Shown: positions 40,863 to 48,423 of the stretch, in pieces | Numbering within the stretch: position 1 is the stretch's first letter | Layout of the letters: the number at the start of each line of letters is the position of its first letter | Source: Andreesenia sp964489735 | GTDB lineage: Bacteria > Bacillota > Clostridia > Tissierellales > Gottschalkiaceae | Assembly: GCA_964489735.1 (NCBI GenBank) | Contig: CAZBAL010000013.1 | Coordinates: 1-51,331, forward strand | Length of the DNA: 51,331 nucleotides | Direction of reading: 5' to 3' | Translations under genes and position numbers: made by a program | Notes under the pieces: model-generated | What the model was told of the DNA's origin: nothing | Database searches by the model: none | Seen by the model: only the letters and a program-made list of their open reading frames with translations

Positions 40863-42503
40863 TTACTGTTCTTTCTGTTCTTTTCCTAAAACACCATTTA
40901 TCGGAAGACCCAGCTTTTCTCTTGACCACATTCTATACATGTTTTGATTCACAAAATCGACTGTTTCCTGATCTTTAGGAGTCATGTTCCACTTTTCTTC
41001 CATGACATCAACCATTGTTTTCACTTCATTCGACAGCTCAATCTGTATAGGAACAGACATATATACGTAGTGAATGCTGTTTATACATATGGCACAAAGC
41101 ATCAGTGTACCAAGATACTTAGCAATTTTATCTTTTTCAGCTAAAAAAATCACTGTAGTCCATGCTGGTATTAACCAGTAATAACTCAAATACCTCGCCC
41201 ACCATATTTCTCTGGATGCTAAAGCTATCATGCAGTACTGTATAACGACCACAGTAAAATATCTTTTGTTTTCTATATTGTTAGATCCATCAGTATTTTT
41301 GCCTTTTACTATATAAAATGCCGAAAGCAGCATAGATAGTGGAAGAATTATAAAAGAAAGTATTCCATACCCTTTAATCCTCTGATCAGGCTGTGCATAT
41401 ACCTTTTTATCATCCGTTTCCAATAGCTTAGTCAGATCCACACTCTGATATTTATTCAGATCGTTATCCGGAACTATTAAAAGTGATTTTACAAACTTTT
41501 TGACATAGTTCATATCTCTAAGAGAAGCTGGCGTATTAGAAGTCATTATATCCACCGAGTCTTTTCCTATGAGCGGATAAAACGGATTCTTATGTTCTAT
41601 AGTGTTTTTCACATAAGGACTGAATCCAAGAACTACCGTTATTATCACAAAGCTGACTATACAATATTTTAAAAATGCTTTTCCCTTTTCTTTACCATTT
41701 CTGTAGAATTCTGTTATAAGGAATACAAAGAGGATAAAAGAAGCAAAAACCAGTCCCGTAAACTTAATATTCGCTAAAAATGCCGCTATCATGAATAACA
41801 CAAATAGATTTGTCTTTCTATACTCATCATATTTATCTTTCCAGATAAAGTACAGAATCATAACCATGAGAACTATAGACAGTCCAAGAACTGCATCCTG
41901 GTAGAATGTAAACCTCTGTGCCCAGTTTATTGGATTTAGAGCCATGACAATCGCTCCTATTAATGGCAGAATATAGCTCTTCTTATTCAAAAACGATTTA
42001 AAAAAAGGAACTGAAACTAATATAACAATGATTTCGAAAAGCATCGTATATATTTTTGACTTTTCATGAGCTCCTAAAAATTTTCCTGCTGCTACTGCAA
42101 AGTACCATGTAGCTTTAGAATAGTAGTAGGACCACCTATCTACATTCCCTTGCTTTGCATATATAGGATTCCATCCACCTGTCATTCTTACAATCGCTTC
42201 AGAATGATACCATCTCCCGTCAACTGTGAAATCCCATATTTTATTTGCTAATGCGCCTAGCAGTAAACTGATCAATATGAATGATATGTAATATAAAATT
42301 ATATTTTTTACTTCAACCTTTTTTCCATCTGATTTACGAAAAAAGCTGAATATTATAATTCCTATTAGCGAAAGTACAGGATAATGTATTCTGGTTACTG
42401 GAAAGTCTATATAAAACAGAAGGGCCATTCCTATAAATATAAAGCCCACCATCGATATCATTGCATATCCTATTTCAATAAGCTTTCTATCAGTTTTAGT
42501 CAA
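40863..42503 (-). CDS. Multi-pass membrane protein resembling GT-C/PMT-type glycosyltransferases
   Basis: A 546-residue protein with about 11-13 hydrophobic segments. An early extracytoplasmic loop reads WDFTVDGRWYHSEAIVRMTGGWNP, with acidic and aromatic residues as in polyprenyl-phosphate-sugar-dependent GT-C enzymes. A second loop follows around 310-380, and the C-terminus ends in a charged tail whose KEQKEQ is encoded by short CTGTTCTT repeats. I do not recognise a named family. Its position opposite a UbiA/HAD pair suggests use of a polyprenyl-linked pentose, an inference. It has no close ribosomal binding site of note. Confidence 0.6.
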   Translation of the reverse strand: MTKTDRKLIEIGYAMISMVGFIFIGMALLFYIDFPVTRIHYPVLSLIGIIIFSFFRKSDGKKVEVKNIILYYISFILISLLLGALANKIWDFTVDGRWYHSEAIVRMTGGWNPIYAKQGNVDRWSYYYSKATWYFAVAAGKFLGAHEKSKIYTMLFEIIVILVSVPFFKSFLNKKSYILPLIGAIVMALNPINWAQRFTFYQDAVLGLSIVLMVMILYFIWKDKYDEYRKTNLFVLFMIAAFLANIKFTGLVFASFILFVFLITEFYRNGKEKGKAFLKYCIVSFVIITVVLGFSPYVKNTIEHKNPFYPLIGKDSVDIMTSNTPASLRDMNYVKKFVKSLLIVPDNDLNKYQSVDLTKLLETDDKKVYAQPDQRIKGYGILSFIILPLSMLLSAFYIVKGKNTDGSNNIENKRYFTVVVIQYCMIALASREIWWARYLSYYWLIPAWTTVIFLAEKDKIAKYLGTLMLCAICINSIHYVYMSVPIQIELSNEVKTMVDVMEEKWNMTPKDQETVDFVNQNMYRMWSREKLGLPINGVLGKEQKEQ

Positions 42504-42723
42504 ATTTCTTCACCTCTTTACTGTTAATTTTCTTATGATTTTATTTCTACTTATATTTCTACTATTTATATATAAATTGTAACCAATTTTCAGTCATATG
42601 AATGCCTGAAGTCTCAAAAATCTTTTTAAGTGATTACAAATCACTGTAATATATATTGTATAAAGATTCCTGAAAGTTATAACTGTCTATATGATACCAT
42701 ATTAGAATATCTAAAATGAACAT

Positions 42724-42752
42724 AAAAAAACTCACCACTAAAGTGATGAGTT
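42724..42752 (-). terminator. Terminator of the tRNA operon
   Basis: On the minus strand ACTCATCAC pairs with GTGGTGAGT (one G-U), followed by seven T. Confidence 0.88.
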
Positions 42753-42759
42753 CTGATTC

Positions 42760-42843
42760 TGGTGCGGAAGAGAGGACTTGAACCCCCACGTCGAAGACAC
42801 TAGATCCTAAGTCTAGCGCGTCTGCCAGTTCCGCCACTTCCGC
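42760..42843 (-). tRNA. tRNA-Leu (anticodon TAG), copy 2
   Basis: Identical over all 84 bases to copy 1 at 38860-38943, with encoded CCA. Last gene of the His-Lys-Leu operon. Confidence 0.96.
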
Positions 42844-42847
42844 ATAT

Positions 42848-42923
42848 TGGTGACCCATCCGCGACTCGAACGCGGGACGCCCTGATTAAAAGTCAGGTGC
42901 TCTACCGACTGAGCTAATGGGTC
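42848..42923 (-). tRNA. tRNA-Lys (anticodon TTT)
   Basis: Acceptor GACCCAT with ATGGGTC, D-arm TAGCTCAGTCGGTAGAGCA, anticodon loop CTTTTAA, T-arm GCGTTCGAGTCGC, encoded CCA. Four bases separate it from tRNA-Leu. Confidence 0.97.
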
Positions 42924-42926
42924 TTA

Positions 42927-43004
42927 TGGGGTGGATAATGGGATTCGAACCCATGACCTCCAGAGCCACAATCTGGCGCCCTAACCAACTAGGCCATACC
43001 CACC
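42927..43004 (-). tRNA. tRNA-His (anticodon GTG)
   Basis: Acceptor GTGGGTA with TATCCAC, anticodon loop TTGTGGC, T-arm GGGTTCGAATCCC, encoded CCA. The extra 5' G (position -1) opposite discriminator C, typical of tRNA-His, is present at 43004. Confidence 0.96.
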
Positions 43005-43045
43005 ATAAGATGTTTGCTGTCAGGAATACCTGCCAACAATAATAA

Positions 43046-43074
43046 ATTATACACGCATTATTATATACTGTCAA
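43046..43074 (-). promoter_or_regulatory. Consensus promoter of the His-Lys-Leu tRNA operon
   Basis: On the minus strand TTGACA, exactly 17 bases, TATAAT: a full match to the vegetative sigma consensus, as expected for stable RNA. Confidence 0.9.
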
Positions 43075-43103
43075 CAGTTTATTGAAAGTTTTTTAAGAAT
43101 TTA

Positions 43104-43697
43104 TTAAATCTTTTTGAAATACTCTTTAAGTTTTTCAAGAGCCCTCGCTCTATGGCTTATTTTATCCTTTTCAAAGTCAGTAAGTTCTCCAAAAGTTTTA
43201 TCATATCCAACAGGTAAAAAAATTGAGTCGTAACCAAAGCCTGAAGTTCCTCTTTCCTCTTTAGTTATAACTCCTTCAGATATGCCTTCTACAGCTGTAA
43301 CTTTTCCTTTTTCATCTATAATTGTTACTACTGTTCTGAATCTCGCTTTTCTATCTTCTACCCCTTCTAAGTTTTTTAAGAGCTTGTCCCTATTATCCTT
43401 ATCGCTCGCTTTCTCACCTGAGTATCTAGCTGAGTGAACCCCTGGATCTCCATCAAGAGCATCTACAAAAAGACCCGTGTCATCAGCTAATACAATTCCA
43501 CCTGATAGCTCCCAGATTCCCATAGCTTTAAGCTTTGAATTCTCCTCTAATGTATCTCCATTCTCTTCAACATCTATATCAGGATATCCCGCTTCATTTT
43601 TATCTATAATCTCAAAATCCAAATCGCCAAGTATAGCTTTTATTTCCTTTACTTTGTTCTTGCTTCCTGTACTCAATATGATTCTCTTTTTTTCCAT
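43104..43697 (-). CDS. rdgB: XTP/dITP diphosphatase (RdgB/HAM1)
   Basis: Removes non-canonical purine nucleotides from the pool. The start is IILSTGSKNKVKEIKAIL, followed by DTLEENSKLKA, VLADDTGLFVDALDGDPGVHSARYSG, TSGFGYDSIFLP, FGELTDFEKDKISHRARAL. The ATG near 43697 follows AGGAGGTAGTGGTGG and yields about 197 residues, the normal size; a 34-codon upstream extension is not conserved in the family. Its 5' side is not closely linked to other genes. Confidence 0.95.
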   Translation of the reverse strand: MEKKRIILSTGSKNKVKEIKAILGDLDFEIIDKNEAGYPDIDVEENGDTLEENSKLKAMGIWELSGGIVLADDTGLFVDALDGDPGVHSARYSGEKASDKDNRDKLLKNLEGVEDRKARFRTVVTIIDEKGKVTAVEGISEGVITKEERGTSGFGYDSIFLPVGYDKTFGELTDFEKDKISHRARALEKLKEYFKKI

Positions 43698-43898
43698 TCC
43701 ACCACTACCTCCTGTCCAATTTTTCTGAGTTATATAATCTTTCATCTCAGAAAAAACTAATCTATTTATATTATACTTCAAAACAGTATCTTTTATCACA
43801 TTGCAGCCGGAATATTTTCTATTTATTAATAATCCATCGTTTTTATTGATTGATGTTTTTACATATTTTTTATAATATAACTAATTCTCTCGTAAGCA

Positions 43899-43930
43899 CA
43901 AAAAAAGAGAAGCCAGTATCAGCTTCTCTT
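43899..43930 (-). terminator. Terminator of the amidase gene
   Basis: On the minus strand AAGAGAAGC pairs with GCTTCTCTT, followed by TTTTTTTG. Confidence 0.85.
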
Positions 43931-43954
43931 AGTATTATTTTCATTCATTAAGTT

Positions 43955-45043
43955 CTATCTGTATCCAAAGTAACGATCAACACCATTTGCAATAGCTAAT
44001 GCTGATTCTTCGTGGTATTGGTCTGATACTAGACGAGGCTCGTCTGCAGGATTAGTTATAAACCCTAGCTCCGTTAAAACTGCAATACATGCTGTTTCAC
44101 TTATAACCGTGAAGTGTGCTGTCTTAACTCCTCTATTAACCCCACCTACGCTGTTTACAAGCTCTGACTGGATATCTGAAGCAAGTCTTCCACCTTCTCC
44201 TGAACCTGGGAAGTAGAATGTCTCAAGTCCTGTCGCTGAAGAAGCTCCTGCTGCGTTGAAGTGAATACTTACAAATATATCCGCTCCTGCATTATCTGAT
44301 ATCACTGCTCTTTCAGAAAGACCAACGAAATAGTCTCCCGATCTTGTCATTACAACGTTGTATCCTCTTTCTCTAAGGATTCTCTCTGTTTTTTGTGCTA
44401 CATTAAGAGCTAAAACTTTTTCCTGTTTTCCTGTAGTAGAAATAGCTCCTGGATCATGTCCACCATGACCTGCGTCAATAACAACTGTTCTTCCTTTATT
44501 CGGAACAGTCTGACTTGGTTGTGAAGGCTGAGGCTCAGCCGGTGGAACATACGAAATCTCACTAGTATTGATTAATACTGTAAAATTAGGTGCATCCCAA
44601 TCGACATTGAAACCAAATTCTTCCGCAATGAATCTAACTGGTATCATTGTTCTTGCATTAACCAGCTTAGCAGGCATATTGTAACTGATAGGCTTTTCTA
44701 CTCCATCTACAACAGCCACATTGCTGTTTATTTTAAGGTTGATAGTTTTGCCATTCAATTTCATACTTGCAATCCAGTTATGCTCATCCCAAGTAACTTC
44801 CGCACCCATCGCTTCTCCTAAAGCTCTGAATGGGATGATTGATCTCTGATGATAAGTAACCGCTGGTACATCAGTCGGTATACTCACTCCGTTCAATTTT
44901 ATATCTGCCGCTCTAAGTGTACGATCCGCACCGTCTATGTTCATCGTCAAGTATGTTTCAGCTTGAGCCGTTGCTGGCGCGAATGTAGCCATACCTACTA
45001 GTAAAGTAAGTACAAATGAAAATAAAGATAAATATTTACGCAT
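43955..45043 (-). CDS. Secreted N-acetylmuramoyl-L-alanine amidase with copper-amine-oxidase-like N-terminal domain
   Basis: Cell-wall hydrolase cleaving MurNAc-L-Ala. A signal peptide (MRKYLSLFSFVLTLLVGMATFAP, cut near the second AQA) is followed by a stalk domain with two repeats of the (S)IIPFRALGEAMGAEVTWD / TMIPVRFIAEEFGFNVDWD type, a Pro/Gln/Ser linker at about 167-180 and an Amidase_3 catalytic domain. Zinc and catalytic residues lie in IDAGHGGHDPGA, KQEKVLAL, SIHFNA and LTELGFITN. Length 362. The promoter carries three 11-bp-spaced direct repeats. Confidence 0.94.
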   Translation of the reverse strand: MRKYLSLFSFVLTLLVGMATFAPATAQAETYLTMNIDGADRTLRAADIKLNGVSIPTDVPAVTYHQRSIIPFRALGEAMGAEVTWDEHNWIASMKLNGKTINLKINSNVAVVDGVEKPISYNMPAKLVNARTMIPVRFIAEEFGFNVDWDAPNFTVLINTSEISYVPPAEPQPSQPSQTVPNKGRTVVIDAGHGGHDPGAISTTGKQEKVLALNVAQKTERILRERGYNVVMTRSGDYFVGLSERAVISDNAGADIFVSIHFNAAGASSATGLETFYFPGSGEGGRLASDIQSELVNSVGGVNRGVKTAHFTVISETACIAVLTELGFITNPADEPRLVSDQYHEESALAIANGVDRYFGYR

Positions 45044-45074
45044 TATACCCTCCTACTGTTAAAAATAATAAGTC

Positions 45075-45111
45075 ATTATATTTTATACTTTTTTGATACT
45101 TTCTTGATACT
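45075..45111 (-). promoter_or_regulatory. Amidase promoter with three 11-bp-spaced direct repeats
   Basis: On the minus strand AGTATCA, AGTATCA and AGTATAA recur every 11 bases (45111, 45100, 45089), ending just before TATAAT (45080-45075). Such spacing is typical of OmpR/PhoB-class regulators, including WalR, which controls wall hydrolases. Confidence 0.5.
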
Positions 45112-45241
45112 ATTTTGTCACTTATTAATATTTATATATCAATCTATGAAATTTGTCAATTATTTTATCACCATAGATAGAGAAAAAACACTAATATTGC
45201 TCCAAAAAATTGAGTATCTCTCGCTATAACTATAGATAACT

Positions 45242-46231
45242 TTAGATAACTTTATATATCTCATCACTTCCTGGTGATTCTATAGCTTTTTCTTTTCCAT
45301 CCTTTGCAATCAGAACATCTGAGCTGTCTAAAATTTCTCCTATAATTGCAGAATCTATTTTTTCTTTTGCAAGTTCAGATACTATTTTATCAGCAGATTC
45401 ACTGTCAGAAATTATGAGCATTGAGCCACTCGATATCAATGAAAGATAGTTGATATTCAACAATTTAGACATTTCTACAGTGGACTCCTTCACAGGAATC
45501 TTTTCTTCAAATATTCTAATTCCTACATTGTTTGATATCGCAGCCTCCCATACAGCACCTAAAACTCCACCCTCAGTTATATCATGCATATACTTAGCTC
45601 CGTTTTCTGCTGCTATCATTCCATCTTTAACGACGGAAATCAGTCTTGATAAATCTTTTCCTTCCTGTATGAGCCTCTCTGATATTTTCCCCTTGAGTTT
45701 CTCCTCTAAATCGTAAGCTATTATAGAAGTTCCCTCTATACCCGCAGCCTTAGTTATTATCAACTTATCTCCAGGCTTTATATCAGGATTCACTCCTACT
45801 ATCTTATCAATATCATGCATTCCAATAACTGTTGTAACAAGAACAACCTTATTTACTGCATCTGTTATCTCAGTATGACCACCTATTATTTCAACATTTA
45901 ATCGTTTTGACTCTTCACTTGCATCCTTTATTATCTCTTTTACTTCTTCTATAGTAGTATCTTTAGGAAGCAGCATTGTGAGTACAAGTCCTATTGGCTC
46001 TCCTCCCGTAGTTGCAATATCATTGCATGATATATGAACCGCCAGCTTACCTATATTTTTACTTGCTCCTGTAATAGGATCCGATGTAACTATACACCCT
46101 TTTTCTCCAAAATCTATAACGGCACAGTCTTTACCTATGCCAGCATGAATCAGAACCTCTTCTCTCTGATGTTTCAGATTATCTAATACAATTTCTTCTA
46201 ACACTTCATTTGGCAATTTACCAATTTCCAT
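45242..46231 (-). CDS. AIR-synthase-related protein (HypE-like)
   Basis: PurM-superfamily ATP-binding protein of 329 residues. Motifs are GIGKDCAVIDFGEKG, VTSDPITGASKNIGKLAVHISCNDIATTGGEP, IGGHTEITDAVNK and DITEGGVLGAVWEA. It resembles HypE and its stand-alone relatives, but the C-terminal Cys-containing tail used by HypE to carry the CN ligand is missing and no hyp genes are near. It is not SelD, as the N-terminal Cys/Sec active-site segment is absent. The role is unknown. Confidence 0.8.
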   Translation of the reverse strand: MEIGKLPNEVLEEIVLDNLKHQREEVLIHAGIGKDCAVIDFGEKGCIVTSDPITGASKNIGKLAVHISCNDIATTGGEPIGLVLTMLLPKDTTIEEVKEIIKDASEESKRLNVEIIGGHTEITDAVNKVVLVTTVIGMHDIDKIVGVNPDIKPGDKLIITKAAGIEGTSIIAYDLEEKLKGKISERLIQEGKDLSRLISVVKDGMIAAENGAKYMHDITEGGVLGAVWEAAISNNVGIRIFEEKIPVKESTVEMSKLLNINYLSLISSGSMLIISDSESADKIVSELAKEKIDSAIIGEILDSSDVLIAKDGKEKAIESPGSDEIYKVI

Positions 46232-46358
46232 TGAAGCACCCCCTGTATGCGAATATCTTCACTATAATATTCTAGTAACTAAACTCAATTATAATCATTT
46301 TACTCCAAAATTAATCAAAAACTCCTATTTTTATAACACGATTTTTTAATACAATACT

Positions 46359-48347
46359 CTATATATGGTATTCATTTAATATAGCTAATAGCTCTTCTTC
46401 ATTTATTATTCTGGTTCCAAATCTTTCAGCACGCTCAAGCTTAGAGCCAGGATTTTCTCCTACTATTAAAAAATCCGTGTTCTTGCTTACCGACCCTGTA
46501 ACTCTGCCACCGAATTTTTCAACTATCTCTTTTATTTCATTTCTATTAAGACTCTCCAGCGTACCCGTTATTACAGTCACTTTATTCGTGAACATATTTT
46601 CCATTTCTTCAGGTTTTTCATAATGAATACTTATACCTTCTGAAAGAAGCTTATTTAAACTTTCTATTATTGTAGGATCATTGAAGAACTCAATAATACT
46701 CTCAGCAATTATTATTCCAATGTCTTCAACCTCTATCAGTTCTTCGTACTTGGCCTCCATAACCTTATCAAGCGTTCCGAATTTATCAGCTAAATCTTTA
46801 GATGTCTTCCTTCCCACATTAGGAATTCCCAAACTGTAGAGAAATGAATCCAGCTCAACAGTCTTGCTCTTTTCAATTGCCTTTATTAAATTATCCGCCT
46901 TCTTAGGTCCAAATCTTTCAAGTCCTATAAGGTCTTCATATTTTATTTCATATATATCGGCAATACCTGTTATATCCAGCTGATCAAATACCTGTTCTGC
47001 CGTCTTCTCGCTGAACCCCGCAATATCCATAGCATCTCTGCTAGCAAAATGTACTAGTCTGGCTACAAGCTGCGGCTTGCACGAAAGAGAGTTCGGGCAA
47101 AATATATGAACTCCATTCTTTACCAGCTCACTATTGCATGCCGGGCAAAACTCCGGTCTAGGTATTTCAGGATGTTGTTTCCCGTCATTTACAGTTCCTA
47201 ATATCTCAGGAATTACTTCATTAGATTTTCTAATCCAAACACGTGAACCTAATTTAACATTTTTTCTTAGTATATCATCATAATTGTTTAGAGTAGCTCT
47301 TTGAACTGTTGTCCCATCGATCTCTACTGGCTGTAGAATTGCCGTCGGAGTTACCTTTCCTGTTCTTCCGACATTCCATTCAACCGATAGAAGTTTAGTT
47401 GTTATTTCCACAGCTTCAAACTTAAAAGCTATTGCCCACCTAGGAAAACGGTCTGTAGCTCCAAGTATTGTTCTTGTAATAAGATCATCGACTTTTATAA
47501 CTAAACCATCTGTCAATATATCCATGTTCTTCATTTCATCTTTTACTCTTTCAATCTCTTCTATAACCTCATCCATATTAGAAAACTTTTTATGATAGTC
47601 AAAGACCGGCATCCCATTTTCTTTTATAAAATCGAGCATTCCACTCTGATCACGATATTCTGCATCATCTATATAATTTATATTGTAGAAAAAGGCCCTC
47701 AGATTTCTTCTTGCAGTTTCTTTAGGGTCCAGATTTCTGATAGCCCCGGCAGCTGCATTTCTAGCATTTTTAAGAGGCTCTAATGCAGTTTTATTGTATT
47801 CTTCAAGCGAAGAAAGCGGCATAAGTCCTTCTCCCTGAATCTCAACTGTACCTCTATAAGGTATAGAAAGCGGAACATTCTTTATAGTCTTAACCTGTTC
47901 AAGAATCCCTTCTCCTTCAATTCCATTACCTCTAGTAGCCGCTTGATCTATTCTTCCATCTCTATATGTCACATTGAGCGTCAGCCCATCAAATTTAAAC
48001 TCCACAACATATTTAGGATACTTTACACTCTCATTGTTCTGTATATTATATGCATCTATAAGTCTCTTTACTCTATCTTCCCAGTTTTTAAGTTCGCCAT
48101 AAGTCTGTGCTTTCTCAAGGCTCATAAGTCTATTTATATGTCTGTGCTTGGAAAAACCTGGAAGAGTATCTCCACCTACTCTCTGGGTAGGCGAATCGTA
48201 GAGTATTGTCCCTGTCTGTTTTTCAAGAGCTCTCAACTCGTCATAGAGATCATCATACTCTCTGTCCGATATCGTAGGGTCATCAAGAGTATAATAGTTG
48301 TAATTATGTCTGTTAATTTCATTAACTAAATATCTCATTCTATCCAT
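46359..48347 (-). CDS. ligA: NAD-dependent DNA ligase
   Basis: Seals nicks in replication and repair. The N-terminal Ia domain (HNYNYYTLDDPTISDREYDDLYDEL) binds NMN, the adenylated lysine is K118 in KFDG, and OB fold, four-cysteine zinc finger (CPAC...CPNSLSC), helix-hairpin-helix repeats and a C-terminal BRCT domain (about 585-662) follow. At 662 residues it is full length. Downstream of pcrA on the same strand, the usual Gram-positive order. Confidence 0.97.
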   Translation of the reverse strand: MDRMRYLVNEINRHNYNYYTLDDPTISDREYDDLYDELRALEKQTGTILYDSPTQRVGGDTLPGFSKHRHINRLMSLEKAQTYGELKNWEDRVKRLIDAYNIQNNESVKYPKYVVEFKFDGLTLNVTYRDGRIDQAATRGNGIEGEGILEQVKTIKNVPLSIPYRGTVEIQGEGLMPLSSLEEYNKTALEPLKNARNAAAGAIRNLDPKETARRNLRAFFYNINYIDDAEYRDQSGMLDFIKENGMPVFDYHKKFSNMDEVIEEIERVKDEMKNMDILTDGLVIKVDDLITRTILGATDRFPRWAIAFKFEAVEITTKLLSVEWNVGRTGKVTPTAILQPVEIDGTTVQRATLNNYDDILRKNVKLGSRVWIRKSNEVIPEILGTVNDGKQHPEIPRPEFCPACNSELVKNGVHIFCPNSLSCKPQLVARLVHFASRDAMDIAGFSEKTAEQVFDQLDITGIADIYEIKYEDLIGLERFGPKKADNLIKAIEKSKTVELDSFLYSLGIPNVGRKTSKDLADKFGTLDKVMEAKYEELIEVEDIGIIIAESIIEFFNDPTIIESLNKLLSEGISIHYEKPEEMENMFTNKVTVITGTLESLNRNEIKEIVEKFGGRVTGSVSKNTDFLIVGENPGSKLERAERFGTRIINEEELLAILNEYHI

Positions 48348-48423
48348 AGATTCATCCTGCTTTCATTTCTAGTAATAATTGTAACCTTTGTGATTCTTTA
48401 ATTCTTTAATAATAATTAATCTT

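Noticed and set aside
38860..42843. Integrative element or prophage between the tRNA-Leu copies
   Set aside because: No integrase, excisionase, transfer or phage gene lies between the repeats, so only a recombination-prone cassette is proposed.
45242..46231. selD (selenophosphate synthetase), which would support the selenoprotein call
   Set aside because: The PurM-like protein lacks the glycine-rich N-terminal Cys/Sec active-site segment of SelD and matches HypE-like proteins instead. The PurM-like protein at 22477-23235 also lacks it.
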